Source: an uncultured Lachnospiraceae bacterium (GTDB lineage: Bacteria > Bacillota > Clostridia > Lachnospirales > Lachnospiraceae). Taken from it: a DNA stretch of 64,000 nt. The stretch covers positions 62,001-126,000 of the forward strand of contig ONHG01000005.1 of the NCBI GenBank assembly GCA_900317585.1, read 5' to 3'. The translations under genes were made by a program, and so were the position numbers. Below, one piece after another: positions 55,621 through 64,000 of this stretch. The notes under the pieces were generated by a model, which made no database searches, was not told the origin of the DNA, and saw only the letters and a list, made by a program, of their open reading frames with translations. Numbering within the stretch: position 1 is the first letter of the stretch; each line of letters begins with the position of its first letter.

Positions 55621-57873
55621 ATGATAGAAATGAAAGAGTGGGATGGATTTGAAGGACGTCTTTGGAAAGAGGAAATCAACGTCCGTCAGTTTATTCAGGA
55701 CAACTACACTCCATACGACGGAGACGAGAGCTTTTTAGCTGATCCGACAGATGCTACAAACAAGCTGTGGGACGCACTCCAGAAATTACAGAAAGAAGAG
55801 CGTGCCAAGGGCGGAGTTCTTGACATGGAGACAGAGGTTGTAACAGGAATCACAGCTTACGGCCCTGGATATATAGATGAGTCATTAAAGGACCTCGAGC
55901 AGATTGTAGGTCTTCAGACAGATAAGCCGTTAAAGAGAGCATTCATGCCTTACGGTGGAATCAAGATGGCGGTACAGGCTGCTGAGACATATGGTTACGA
56001 TGTAAGCGACAAGCTTAAGGAGATTTTCACAAAATATCATAAGACACATAACACAGCAGTATTCGATGCATACACACCTGAGATGATGAAGGTTCGTCAT
56101 GCAAAGATCCTTACAGGTCTTCCTGACACATACGGCCGTGGACGTATCGTGGGCGATTACCGTCGAGTAGCATTATACGGAATTGATTACCTCATCGAGG
56201 AGAAAAAGAAGGATAAGGCAAACTGTGGCTGTGGACAGATGACAGATGATGTTATCCGTTTAAGAGAGGAAATCGCAGAGCAGATTAAATGTCTTGAGGA
56301 GATGAAGAAGCTTGCAGAGATTTACGGATACGATATCTCAAGACCTGCGACAAACGCAAAAGAGGCAGTTCAGTGGTTATACTTCGGATACCTTGCAGCA
56401 ATCAAGACACAGAATGGTGCAGCAATGTCAGTAGGACGTGTATCTACATTCCTTGATATCTACATCAAGAGAGATATGGACAAGGGCATCCTCACAGAGC
56501 AGGAAGCACAGGAGCTCATCGACCATTTTACAATGAAGCTTCGTATGGTTAAATTTGCACGTATCCCTTCATACAATCAGTTATTCTCAGGTGATCCTGT
56601 ATGGGCAACACTTGACGTGGCAGGAACAGGTGTGGATGGACGTTCAATGGTTACAAAGACAGACTTCCGTTTCCTCCATACATTAGAGAACATGGGACCT
56701 GCACCGGAGCCAAACCTCACAGTATTCTACTCATCAAAGCTTCCTCAGACCTTCAAGGATTATGCAGCCCGCATCTCAATTGAGACAAGCTCAATCCAGT
56801 ATGAGAACGATGACGCAATGAAGCCGGTATGGGGCGATGATTATGCAATCTGCTGCTGTGTATCTGCAACACAGACAGGTAAAGAGATGCAGTTCTTCGG
56901 AGCACGTGCAAACCTTGCAAAATGTCTCCTCTACGCTATCAATGGTGGTGTTGATGAGAAATCAGGTGAGCAGGTAGGACCAAACTACGCACCTATCACA
57001 GCAGAGTACCTTGACTATGACGAGGTAATGGCGAAATACGACAAGATGATGGACTGGTTAGTAGATATCTATGTAAATACATTAAACCTTATCCAGTACA
57101 TGCATGACAAATACTACTATGAGGCAGCAGAGCTTGCACTCATGGATACAGACTTAAAGAGAACATTCGCAACAGGAATCGCAGGATTCTCACACGTAAT
57201 CGATTCTCTTTCAGCAATCAAATATGCAAAGGTTAAAGTAGTACGTGACGAGAGCGGACTGGCAAAGGATTTCGAAATTGAGGGAGAGTTCCCTAAATAC
57301 GGAAACGATGATGACCGCGCGGACGAAATCGGTGTATGGCTTCTTAAGACATTCATGGACAAGTTAAAGAAGCATCACACATACCGTGATTCAGAGCCTA
57401 CAACATCAATCCTTACAATTACATCAAACGTAGTATACGGAAAAGCTACAGGAGCAATGCCTGATGGACGTAAAGCCGGAGAGCCACTCTCACCGGGAGC
57501 AAACCCATCATACGGCGCAGAGCAGAATGGACTTCTCGCATCCTTAAACTCACTCACAAAGCTTCCATATGAGTGGGCACTTGATGGAATCTCAAATACA
57601 CAGACCATCAACCCGGGAGCACTCGGAAACAACGAGAGAGAGAGAATAGACAACCTTGTAAACGTAATGGACGGATACTTCGATCAGGGTGCACATCACC
57701 TCAATGTAAATGTATTCGGTAAAGAGAAACTCATCGATGCAATGGAGCATCCTGAGAAGGAGGAGTACGCAAACTTCACAATCCGAGTATCAGGATACGC
57801 AGTTAAGTTCATCGACCTCACAAGAGAGCAGCAGCTCGATGTAATCTCACGTACATGCCATGAGAGAATGTAA
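55621..57873 (+). CDS. pflB: Pyruvate formate-lyase
   Basis: 750 aa, full length. It converts pyruvate and CoA to acetyl-CoA and formate in fermentation. The active-site cysteines lie in AICCCV (411-413, three in a row), and the glycyl radical site is Gly725 in [28 protein letters not shown] and [12 protein letters not shown] are family segments. Codon use is strongly biased, as in highly expressed genes. ATG follows AAGGAGGATATTACA. The activase is downstream, after a 598-nt gap. Confidence 0.98.
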   Translation: MIEMKEWDGFEGRLWKEEINVRQFIQDNYTPYDGDESFLADPTDATNKLWDALQKLQKEERAKGGVLDMETEVVTGITAYGPGYIDESLKDLEQIVGLQTDKPLKRAFMPYGGIKMAVQAAETYGYDVSDKLKEIFTKYHKTHNTAVFDAYTPEMMKVRHAKILTGLPDTYGRGRIVGDYRRVALYGIDYLIEEKKKDKANCGCGQMTDDVIRLREEIAEQIKCLEEMKKLAEIYGYDISRPATNAKEAVQWLYFGYLAAIKTQNGAAMSVGRVSTFLDIYIKRDMDKGILTEQEAQELIDHFTMKLRMVKFARIPSYNQLFSGDPVWATLDVAGTGVDGRSMVTKTDFRFLHTLENMGPAPEPNLTVFYSSKLPQTFKDYAARISIETSSIQYENDDAMKPVWGDDYAICCCVSATQTGKEMQFFGARANLAKCLLYAINGGVDEKSGEQVGPNYAPITAEYLDYDEVMAKYDKMMDWLVDIYVNTLNLIQYMHDKYYYEAAELALMDTDLKRTFATGIAGFSHVIDSLSAIKYAKVKVVRDESGLAKDFEIEGEFPKYGNDDDRADEIGVWLLKTFMDKLKKHHTYRDSEPTTSILTITSNVVYGKATGAMPDGRKAGEPLSPGANPSYGAEQNGLLASLNSLTKLPYEWALDGISNTQTINPGALGNNERERIDNLVNVMDGYFDQGAHHLNVNVFGKEKLIDAMEHPEKEEYANFTIRVSGYAVKFIDLTREQQLDVISRTCHERM

Positions 57874-58048
57874 TATGATCTAAGGTGTCACAGAGTGTAC
57901 TACGATTCTGCTTGCAGAAAGAGTAGTATGCTCTTGTGACCCGAACAAACATGAGCAAGAAGCGATTTTCGTAAGAAAAGAAGCGGATTGCGAATGGTTG
58001 TAGAATTGCGTAAGTTGCAGGGCAACGGAGCAATTCGTAGATCATATT
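57872..58048 (+). other. Structured, hairpin-rich element downstream of pflB
   Basis: The ends AATATGATCT (57872-57881) and AGATCATATT (58039-58048) are a perfect inverted repeat. Inside: a GTCACAGAG..TACTAC stem with GTAGTA..CTCTTGTGAC (about 57887-57940), TTTTC-gtaa-GAAAA, and GAATTGC..GCAATTC enclosing GTTGC..GCAAC (about 58003-58037). Together a multi-branched fold. It begins inside the pflB stop codon region, so it is likely the 3' UTR of pflB mRNA. No T run. Confidence 0.65.
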
Positions 58049-58168
58049 AGGATATGCCATATATTATGTATGTGGTATAAATTTACAGAGTTAATATACA
58101 ATTATAGATATTCCGGAATGTGCAGGCCAAGTGCCTGCATATTCTGATTTTCTAAATAACACCACAGC

Positions 58169-58424
58169 GTAAGGAATTTTCGGCAACCCGCCGACCGGGA
58201 CTTGGCAATGCGAATTTCGCAGGGCTTAGAGGCTGTTAGAATTATGAACACAGCCAGCGATGCCCATGCATGGACGCATGGGCAAGGCGTTATGCGCCAT
58301 GGAAGGCGCGTAAAAGCCGGTCGCGTCAAGCATAGAAAACCTAAATCATAATTCATACAGCCTCTTAGCCCGAAGAACCTGAGCATTGAAAAATCCCGGT
58401 CGGCGGGGTGCCGAAAATTCCGTA
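58169..58424 (+). repeat. Large palindromic element, copy 2
   Basis: A 256-bp hairpin between pflB and pflA. GGAATTTTCGGCAACCCGCC.. (from 58173) pairs with the reverse complement ending at 58421 at 27 of 28 positions. GGGCTTAGAGGCTGTTAGAATTATG pairs with 58340-58370. The core with AAGGCGTTATGCGCCATGGA is shared with 52346-52627, in the same orientation, whereas the outer arms are unrelated in sequence. Confidence 0.8.
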
Positions 58425-58471
58425 CCATAAAAATAAAAGTAGCAGCAACAACAACCTGAAGGAGGTAAAAC

Positions 58472-59221
58472 ATGGGAGAAACACTAGGAAGAGTACACTC
58501 GGTAGAAAGCTTTGGCTCAGCAGACGGCCCGGGAGTGAGATATATAGTATTTTTGAAGGGCTGCAATATGCGCTGTAAATACTGCCACAACCCGGATACA
58601 TGGGCCAAATGCGGCGAAAATGACGGTGCAAAGCTGATGACACCGCAGGAGGTGCTAAAGACCGCCATGCGCTATAAAGCGTACTGGAAGCAAACAGGCG
58701 GCATCACAGTAAGCGGAGGTGAAGCACTTTTGCAGATAGACTTTGTCACAGAGCTATTTAAGCTTGCAAAGGAAAAAGGTGTAAACACATGCCTTGACAC
58801 ATCAGGAAATCCGTTTACCGTGGAAGAACCGTTTTTCGGTAAATTTAATGAGCTGATGAAATATACAGATCTCTTCATGCTGGACATCAAGCATATAGAT
58901 GACGAGGAGCACAAAAAGCTTACGGGACAGACAAATAAGAATATCCTTGATATGGCACAATATCTCTCAAAAAACGGTAAAAAAATGTGGATACGTCATG
59001 TGCTTGTGCCTGGAATCACCACGGATGAGAGATATTTAAAGCAGCTTAGAGAATTTATCGACACACTTAAAACGGTGGACAGGGTTGAGGTGCTGCCGTA
59101 CCACACACTTGGGGTGTTCAAGTGGAATGAGCTTGGTATACCATACCAGCTTGAGGGGGTGAAACCTCCTACAGAGGAACAGATAGAATGTGCAAAAAGA
59201 ATATTAAATTGTCAGAATTAG
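58472..59221 (+). CDS. pflA: Pyruvate formate-lyase activating enzyme
   Basis: 249 aa. Radical SAM enzyme that makes the glycyl radical on PflB. FLKGCNMRCKYCHNPDTW gives the CxxxCxxC 4Fe-4S site; SFGSADGPGVRYIVF, TVSGGEALLQ and VLPYHTLGVFKWNELGI are family motifs. ATG follows GAAGGAGGTAAAAC. It is preceded by the large palindrome, so it may be transcribed apart from pflB. Confidence 0.97.
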   Translation: MGETLGRVHSVESFGSADGPGVRYIVFLKGCNMRCKYCHNPDTWAKCGENDGAKLMTPQEVLKTAMRYKAYWKQTGGITVSGGEALLQIDFVTELFKLAKEKGVNTCLDTSGNPFTVEEPFFGKFNELMKYTDLFMLDIKHIDDEEHKKLTGQTNKNILDMAQYLSKNGKKMWIRHVLVPGITTDERYLKQLREFIDTLKTVDRVEVLPYHTLGVFKWNELGIPYQLEGVKPPTEEQIECAKRILNCQN

Positions 59222-59337
59222 TTTTTAAATACCATTGCTAATAACTCATTAAGTTGATAAAATATAATAAGGAACTATTCAGGGTGGTTATGAATAGCTG
59301 CACCAGGAGAAAGATAAGGCAGAACGAGGAGAGTATA

Positions 59338-62208
59338 ATGAGCAGTATAGTAATAGGAACCCTGTATGGGCAGATGAGCTTTATGTGTCTGCTGATACTG
59401 GGAGTAATATGTTTCAGATTTTTGAAATCTGATGATAAAACATACAGCAACCATCAATTTCTGGCAGTAGGTATGCTTACAGCGGCAGCAGTTGTGGTGG
59501 ATTATATTATAGCTATCATAGTATATGGCCTGTGGGCGCCGGAAAGGCTGGTACTGGACACATTTACGGTCATTTACTTTATATTGATAGCGTTGCTGTC
59601 CTATCACTGGTTTTTGTATTGCGAGGCAGAGCAGCAATCTGTATTTATCCGGCTTAAATCCGGAAGAATCGTGCGCATAGCAGCGCAGGCAGCCATATTT
59701 ATCATGATGATTACGGTCATGTATCTGAAGTGGACAGGCTTCAGGAATGAGATGATTACAGAAGCTGTTATAGCATTTATACCGGCTATATATAGCTGCA
59801 TCAGGACATTTTACAAGTCATTTCTGCCGGAAAATTATGTGAACCGCGACAAATACAGGCGCATGGCTTCGTTTGCAGTGCTGCCTGTTATTATGTTATT
59901 TATCCAGTATTTTACACCGATGCTGCCTTCGTTTGTATGTGGGGTGACACTTGGCTACATGCTTGTGTACAGTAACAGCCAGAAATCACTCATTTCCACA
60001 GATTTACTGACCGGTATCAACAACAGGAGTGCTTTTGATAAATATATCAGTGCAAAGGTAAGGGCAGGGTCAGGCCATAGCAAGCTGTATCTTTATGTGA
60101 TAGATGTTGATAATTTAAAATCAATAAATAAGGAATACGGTCCACTCGAAGGAGACAAGGTGCTTGTGGCGACAGCTTTTGCGTTGAAGGAGCTTGCGGC
60201 AGAGTATGATTTTTATATAGCCAGATTTGATGCAGATGAGTTTGTAGTTGTCTTTGATACGACAAGCGGGAATATGATGCAGCTCATTCGCAAAAGGATA
60301 GAAGAGCGGGTTCCTGAGACTGCGCAAAATATGCAGCTTGAGGCACCGGTGACTGTCACAATCGGAGTGGCAAAATACACAGGTCAGAGTTTGCCGGCAT
60401 GGATAGCTGAGGCACATATGGCGCTTGAGAACGCACGTACCTTAAAAGAGGGAAAAGGAAAGTCGGAAAATGAACTTCAAAAAGAATTGTTTGACGCGAC
60501 AGACATGCTGTTATCGCAAGCCGAGGTACGTCATGAGAGCTCTTATGAGCTTGACATAGATGGTCTTGATGAGAAGCTTTTTCCGGTGTTATCAGAGGCA
60601 TCGCAAAGAATATATATGTTTGTCACAAATATGGAGACCAATGTGACCAGATGGTCCAAAAATGCATTTGGTTTTATGGGAATTGACAGTGAATATGACT
60701 TAAACACAGAGGACAGATGGAAAAGTAAAATACATCCGGATGATATAATGATGTACCAGAAGGAAGTGGATGCGGTATATTCGGGGAAAAAGGATGCATT
60801 TAATCTCACCTACCGTGTAAGGGATGAGGACGGAGTGTTTGTGAGCTGTACAGGTCATGGCCGTATAATAAAGGGTGTGGATGGAAGTCCTGATATTTTT
60901 GCAGGCTCAATACTGAATCATGGCATATCGGATTCGGTTGATTCTGTTACCAACCTCTGGAATATGAAGATGCTTGGAAGCTGCCTGAATGACTATATTT
61001 TCAGATATGAGTCGGCAGCAGTGCTTATCATTGGAATAACAAAGTATGGACATATTAATGATACCTACGGATATGAGATGGGCAATGAGGTATTGAAGAA
61101 TTATGGCGATGAGCTTTTAAAGGTAGTGAACGGAGACCTTTACGTATTCAGAATGGATGGAACAAAGTTTGCATTCATCAAGCCATACGCAGAGCATGAT
61201 GAGCTCAGTGAGCTGTATCTTAAGGTGAAAAAAGTAGCTGAGGCCGGGGTGAAGCTTGGCGATGGAATGGTTCAGCTTAGGCTTGCTGGTGGAGCAGTGA
61301 CAGCAAAAAATTACTCCGGCACACCGTACAATCTGTTAAACAGCGCCACATATGCACTCAGCATATCGAAGCATGAAAAGCACGGAGATCTGGTGTTTTT
61401 TGACAGTACCCTAATTCATGACAATATGAAAAATATGGAGCAGATTGCGGAAATCCATAAGAGCGTCATGGACGGCTGTAAGGGATTTTTCCTATGCTAT
61501 CAGCCAATAGTCAGCGCCACGGACGGAAGAATAGTCGGAGCTGAGGCTCTTATCAGGTGGAAAAATGAGAAGTACGGACTTGTGCCACCGGATTCATTTA
61601 TTCCATGGCTTGAGGAGGACCCTTGTATTTACATACTCGGAAACTGGATTATTGAGACAGCGCTTGTGGCGGCAAAGAGATTCAAGAAGGTCATACCTGA
61701 TTTCTTCATAAATGTAAATATAGCGGCCACACAGCTTGAAAATACAGCATTCCGTACAGATGTGCTAAATATGGTTGAGAGACTTGATTTTCCAAAAGAG
61801 GATCTTTGGATAGAGCTTACCGAAAGATGCAAGGATTTAGACCACGATTTTTTAAAGAGGGAGGTATCCTTTTTCAAGGAGCATGGCATACAGGTAGCGT
61901 TAGATGATTATGGAACAGGCTCGGCATCACTGAGTCTAGCACTGGAGCTTCCGGTGGGCGAGATAAAGATAGACCGATCATTTACGAAGGATGTCATGGA
62001 AGATGAGTTAAAGCAGGCGATTGTCGAGTCCATTCTTGTTTTCACCGGACGTATCAGGATGCGTTCGTGTATAGAGGGTATTGAGACTCATGAGATGGCG
62101 GAGTATCTAAAGCAGTTTGGACCTATGTATTATCAGGGGTATGCATACTCCAAGCCTGTCGAGGAGGAGGCATTTATGTCTCTCATAAAGGAACAGTCGG
62201 GCAAATAA
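59338..62208 (+). CDS. Membrane protein with GGDEF, PAS-like and EAL domains (cyclic-di-GMP phosphodiesterase)
   Basis: 956 aa from ATG 59338 with CGAGGAGAG just upstream; an in-frame ATG at 59254 lacks a site. About seven membrane segments fill residues 5-215. First GGDEF-like domain: RFDADEF near residue 298 (GG replaced by DA). PAS-like segment about 420-530 (RWKSKIHPDDI). Second GGDEF-like: MDGTKF near 605, degenerate. EAL: EALIRW near 735, NVNIAATQL, ELTE, DDYGTG near 856, EGIET and QGY, all catalytic positions kept. So breakdown of c-di-GMP is likely; synthesis is unlikely. Confidence 0.88.
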   Translation: MSSIVIGTLYGQMSFMCLLILGVICFRFLKSDDKTYSNHQFLAVGMLTAAAVVVDYIIAIIVYGLWAPERLVLDTFTVIYFILIALLSYHWFLYCEAEQQSVFIRLKSGRIVRIAAQAAIFIMMITVMYLKWTGFRNEMITEAVIAFIPAIYSCIRTFYKSFLPENYVNRDKYRRMASFAVLPVIMLFIQYFTPMLPSFVCGVTLGYMLVYSNSQKSLISTDLLTGINNRSAFDKYISAKVRAGSGHSKLYLYVIDVDNLKSINKEYGPLEGDKVLVATAFALKELAAEYDFYIARFDADEFVVVFDTTSGNMMQLIRKRIEERVPETAQNMQLEAPVTVTIGVAKYTGQSLPAWIAEAHMALENARTLKEGKGKSENELQKELFDATDMLLSQAEVRHESSYELDIDGLDEKLFPVLSEASQRIYMFVTNMETNVTRWSKNAFGFMGIDSEYDLNTEDRWKSKIHPDDIMMYQKEVDAVYSGKKDAFNLTYRVRDEDGVFVSCTGHGRIIKGVDGSPDIFAGSILNHGISDSVDSVTNLWNMKMLGSCLNDYIFRYESAAVLIIGITKYGHINDTYGYEMGNEVLKNYGDELLKVVNGDLYVFRMDGTKFAFIKPYAEHDELSELYLKVKKVAEAGVKLGDGMVQLRLAGGAVTAKNYSGTPYNLLNSATYALSISKHEKHGDLVFFDSTLIHDNMKNMEQIAEIHKSVMDGCKGFFLCYQPIVSATDGRIVGAEALIRWKNEKYGLVPPDSFIPWLEEDPCIYILGNWIIETALVAAKRFKKVIPDFFINVNIAATQLENTAFRTDVLNMVERLDFPKEDLWIELTERCKDLDHDFLKREVSFFKEHGIQVALDDYGTGSASLSLALELPVGEIKIDRSFTKDVMEDELKQAIVESILVFTGRIRMRSCIEGIETHEMAEYLKQFGPMYYQGYAYSKPVEEEAFMSLIKEQSGK

Positions 62209-62286
62209 ACGAATATGCTTGCGTATCGCAACTGTAAATGTGCTGAACAGTTAAAATTTACAATAACAATTTGCGGGAGTTACAAC

Positions 62287-63039
62287 ATGGGAAAACCAGA
62301 TATCATTTACGAAGACAACGACATTATCGTCTGCTACAAGCCGGCGGGAATTGCTACACAGACCAGGCGTATAGGGCAGCAGGATATGGAGAGCTTCATA
62401 AGAAATTACAGGGCGGCTAAAAATGAGCCGCCTTATGTCGGTATAGTGCATAGACTCGACCAGCCGGTAGAGGGTGTGATGGTATTTGCCAAGAATCAGA
62501 AAGCCGCAGCTTCTTTAAGCAGACAAATAAAGGAGCATACAACCGAGAAATATTATCGTGCGGCAAGCAGAGGACAGGGAGTGTCAGGAGCAGCAGTGGA
62601 AGATGAAGAAGAGTCATTTCAAGACAAGTCTGCCTATGCGAGTAAGGTGCCGGTGGATGATAAGAAAGAAGATACTCATGACCCGGCATGGCATACTCTC
62701 ACAGATTATATCTCATTCGACAAGCGTACCAATACATCAAAAATTACAAGCGAAAAAGACAGGCTGGCCAAAAAAGCTGTGCTTCAGTACAGGGTGATAT
62801 CAGTGACACCGGATAGGGACAGCTCCCAAAATGAATGCATTAGAACAGAATTTGACATAAAGCTGCTCACAGGAAGGCATCATCAGATACGTTTACAGCT
62901 TGCACATATCGGCTATCCTCTGATTGGAGATACCAAGTATGGTGGAGACACTGCAAGGGAACAGCTTGCACTTTGCTCCTACAAGATTGTTTTTGACCAT
63001 CCTGCTACAGGGGAGAGAATGACATTTGAACTACCATAG
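62287..63039 (+). CDS. RluA-family pseudouridine synthase
   Basis: 250 aa from ATG 62287 with GCGGGAGTTACAAC upstream; a start at 62215 is possible but has no site and adds 24 unlike residues. IIYEDNDIIVCYKPAGIATQT and GIVHRLDQPVEGVMVFAKN hold the catalytic Asp (HRLD). LKLLTGRHHQIRLQLAHIGYPLIGDTKYGG is the RluA C-terminal motif (here IKLLTGRHHQIRL). An acidic insert (about residues 103-140) interrupts the usual fold. The target uridine is not predictable. Confidence 0.88.
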   Translation: MGKPDIIYEDNDIIVCYKPAGIATQTRRIGQQDMESFIRNYRAAKNEPPYVGIVHRLDQPVEGVMVFAKNQKAAASLSRQIKEHTTEKYYRAASRGQGVSGAAVEDEEESFQDKSAYASKVPVDDKKEDTHDPAWHTLTDYISFDKRTNTSKITSEKDRLAKKAVLQYRVISVTPDRDSSQNECIRTEFDIKLLTGRHHQIRLQLAHIGYPLIGDTKYGGDTAREQLALCSYKIVFDHPATGERMTFELP

Positions 63040-63062
63040 TGCTGTTGGGAATAAGATGAATT

Positions 63063-63108
63063 AAAAGACCATACATTCAAGAAACAACTGAGTGTATGGT
63101 CTTTTTTA
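63063..63108 (+). terminator. Terminator of the pseudouridine synthase gene
   Basis: AAAAGACCATACA (63063-63075) pairs perfectly with TGTATGGTCTTTT (63093-63105), then more T. Confidence 0.95.
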
Positions 63109-63125
63109 TATGGAGAAAAATACTG

Positions 63126-63154
63126 TTGACAATATTGTTTATATCATTTATTAT
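63126..63154 (+). promoter_or_regulatory. Promoter of the GntR regulator and ABC transporter
   Basis: TTGACA (63126-63131), 17-nt spacer, TATTAT (63149-63154). Confidence 0.85.
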
Positions 63155-63198
63155 AAGTTCATAGGTTAGTTACTTGAGTAATTAACCATATAACCATA

Positions 63199-63281
63199 CC
63201 GCAAATATGAGCGAAATTAGCTGCGTAGCAGCGATGCTAAACAGAGTGTAGATAAAGCACAAGTATCGTGCGCTTTTGCGG
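63199..63281 (+). other. Folded segment in the leader of the GntR gene
   Basis: CCGCAAA (63199-63205) pairs with TTTGCGG (63275-63281) and encloses two hairpins, GCTGC-gta-GCAGC and GCAC-aagtatc-GTGC. It forms a possible three-way junction in the 5' UTR. Confidence 0.45.
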
Positions 63282-63355
63282 ATGAGTGTGGTGGTTCTGT
63301 ATAGTTACGAAAATAAAAAGTACAACAAGCATAGCATAGAGAGGAGGCGGAGCAT

Positions 63356-63724
63356 GTGAACGAAATTCTGAATCAGGAGAAATCAATCTATATTCAGATA
63401 AGCGAAATGATAGAAAACGACATACTGCGGGATGTGCTTTTGGAGGATGAGCGCGTGCCGAGCACAAATGAGCTTGCAAAGCTGTATGCAATAAATCCGG
63501 CTACAGCGGCAAAGGGCATAAATATACTTGTGGATGCAGGAATTTTGTATAAGAAAAGGGGGATTGGAATGTTTGTGAGTGACGGAGCAAAGGAAGTAAT
63601 AAGGACAAAGCGGAAAGCCCAGTTTTATGAGAATTATGTCAGTGAGATTGTGAATGAGGCAAAGACACTTGGTATTACAAAGGCTGAATTAATAGCAGGA
63701 ATCGAGAAGAATTTTGAAGATTAA
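63356..63724 (+). CDS. GntR-family (YtrA-type) transcriptional regulator
   Basis: 122 aa with GTG start after GAGGAGGCGGAGCAT. The winged helix (SIYIQISEMIENDILRDVLLEDERVPSTNELAKLYAINPATAAKGINILVDAGILYKKRGIGMFV) is followed by only about 45 residues, too short for a ligand domain, as in YtrA regulators that control adjacent ABC transporters. ABC ATPase gene follows 11 nt later. Likely autoregulates this operon. Confidence 0.92.
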   Translation: MNEILNQEKSIYIQISEMIENDILRDVLLEDERVPSTNELAKLYAINPATAAKGINILVDAGILYKKRGIGMFVSDGAKEVIRTKRKAQFYENYVSEIVNEAKTLGITKAELIAGIEKNFED

Positions 63725-63735
63725 AGGAGAATAAT

Positions 63736-64000
63736 ATGGGAACAATAAAATGCACTGATTTATGTAAAAATTACAGGCAAAAGAAGGTTTTGGACAATGT
63801 AAATCTCACAATAGAGGAGGGAAAGATTTATGGTCTGATAGGACGAAATGGCGCCGGCAAGACAACACTGCTTTCCATCATTTCGGCGCAAAATCCGGCT
63901 AGCTCAGGAGACGTTACCCTCGATGGGGAGCAAATCTGGGAAAATGAGAAAGCGCTCTCTGATATATTTTTTTCGAGAGAACTTTCTGCTAATACAATGA
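63736..64000 (+). CDS. ABC transporter ATP-binding protein, 5' part only
   Basis: 88 codons are visible before the window ends. MGTIKCTDLCKNYRQKKVLDNVNLTIEEGKIYGLIGRNGAGKTTLLSIISAQ shows the Walker A motif GRNGAGKTT. The signature motif and Walker B lie outside. ATG follows AAAGGAGAATAAT. With a YtrA-type regulator it probably belongs to a BcrA/YtrB-like export or membrane-stress system. Confidence 0.92.
   Translation, partial: MGTIKCTDLCKNYRQKKVLDNVNLTIEEGKIYGLIGRNGAGKTTLLSIISAQNPASSGDVTLDGEQIWENEKALSDIFFSRELSANTM

Overview
The window reads as chromosome of a low-to-mid GC Firmicute, most likely Lachnospiraceae of the Agathobacter rectalis / Roseburia type. This rests on the order and sequence of the ribosomal protein genes, the paired glgC-glgD genes, SpoVG, a DnaD/DnaI-type replication pair, pflB-pflA, and strong AAAGGAGG ribosome binding sites. 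The species is inferred; no 16S gene is present.

Layout. 1-655: 5' part of a methyltransferase gene on the minus strand. 809-18145: the S10-spc-alpha ribosomal protein supercluster (rpsJ to rplQ, with secY, adk, map, infA, rpmJ and rpoA). It contains several unusually long, structured intergenic spacers; three of them carry copies of one RNA-like repeat. 18249-23402 (minus): ribose-phosphate pyrophosphokinase, a DnaI/DnaC-like helicase loader, a DnaD-like protein and murC, with two DnaA-box doublets between dnaD and murC. 23694-26718: glgC-glgD-spoVG. 26747-38038: a complete type III-A (Csm) CRISPR-Cas locus: cas6, cas10/csm1, csm2-5, a 26-repeat array, then cas1, cas2 and csm6. 37899-38765: repeated remnants of an Rpn-type PD-(D/E)XK nuclease/transposase gene and an unrecognised small frame. 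38804-47254: ogg, pth, mfd, a PrsA-like lipoprotein, aroK and murA. 47420-51643: SAM-I riboswitch with metK, then a two-component system. 51672-63039: nitroreductase, MATE transporter, rsmH-like methyltransferase, pflB, pflA, a membrane GGDEF/EAL protein and a pseudouridine synthase. 63126-64000: a GntR/YtrA-type regulator and the start of an ABC transporter ATPase.

How it fits together. The first 18 kb supplies ribosome, Sec translocon and RNA polymerase alpha components. The Csm locus is self-contained: Cas1/Cas2 for spacer acquisition, Cas6 for crRNA processing, a Csm1-5 complex with an intact cyclase motif (GGDD), and Csm6 as the cyclic-oligoadenylate-activated RNase. It sits where related Firmicutes have spoVG close to pth-mfd, so it looks inserted into a conserved housekeeping neighbourhood.

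Most noteworthy: (1) a structured repeat in three ribosomal-operon spacers, with compensatory base changes between copies; (2) two ~250-280 bp hairpin elements whose outer arms differ in sequence but each remain self-complementary; (3) paired DnaA boxes beside the dnaD promoter; (4) a CRISPR array with two overlapping spacers and a polar repeat variant that records recent growth at the leader end.
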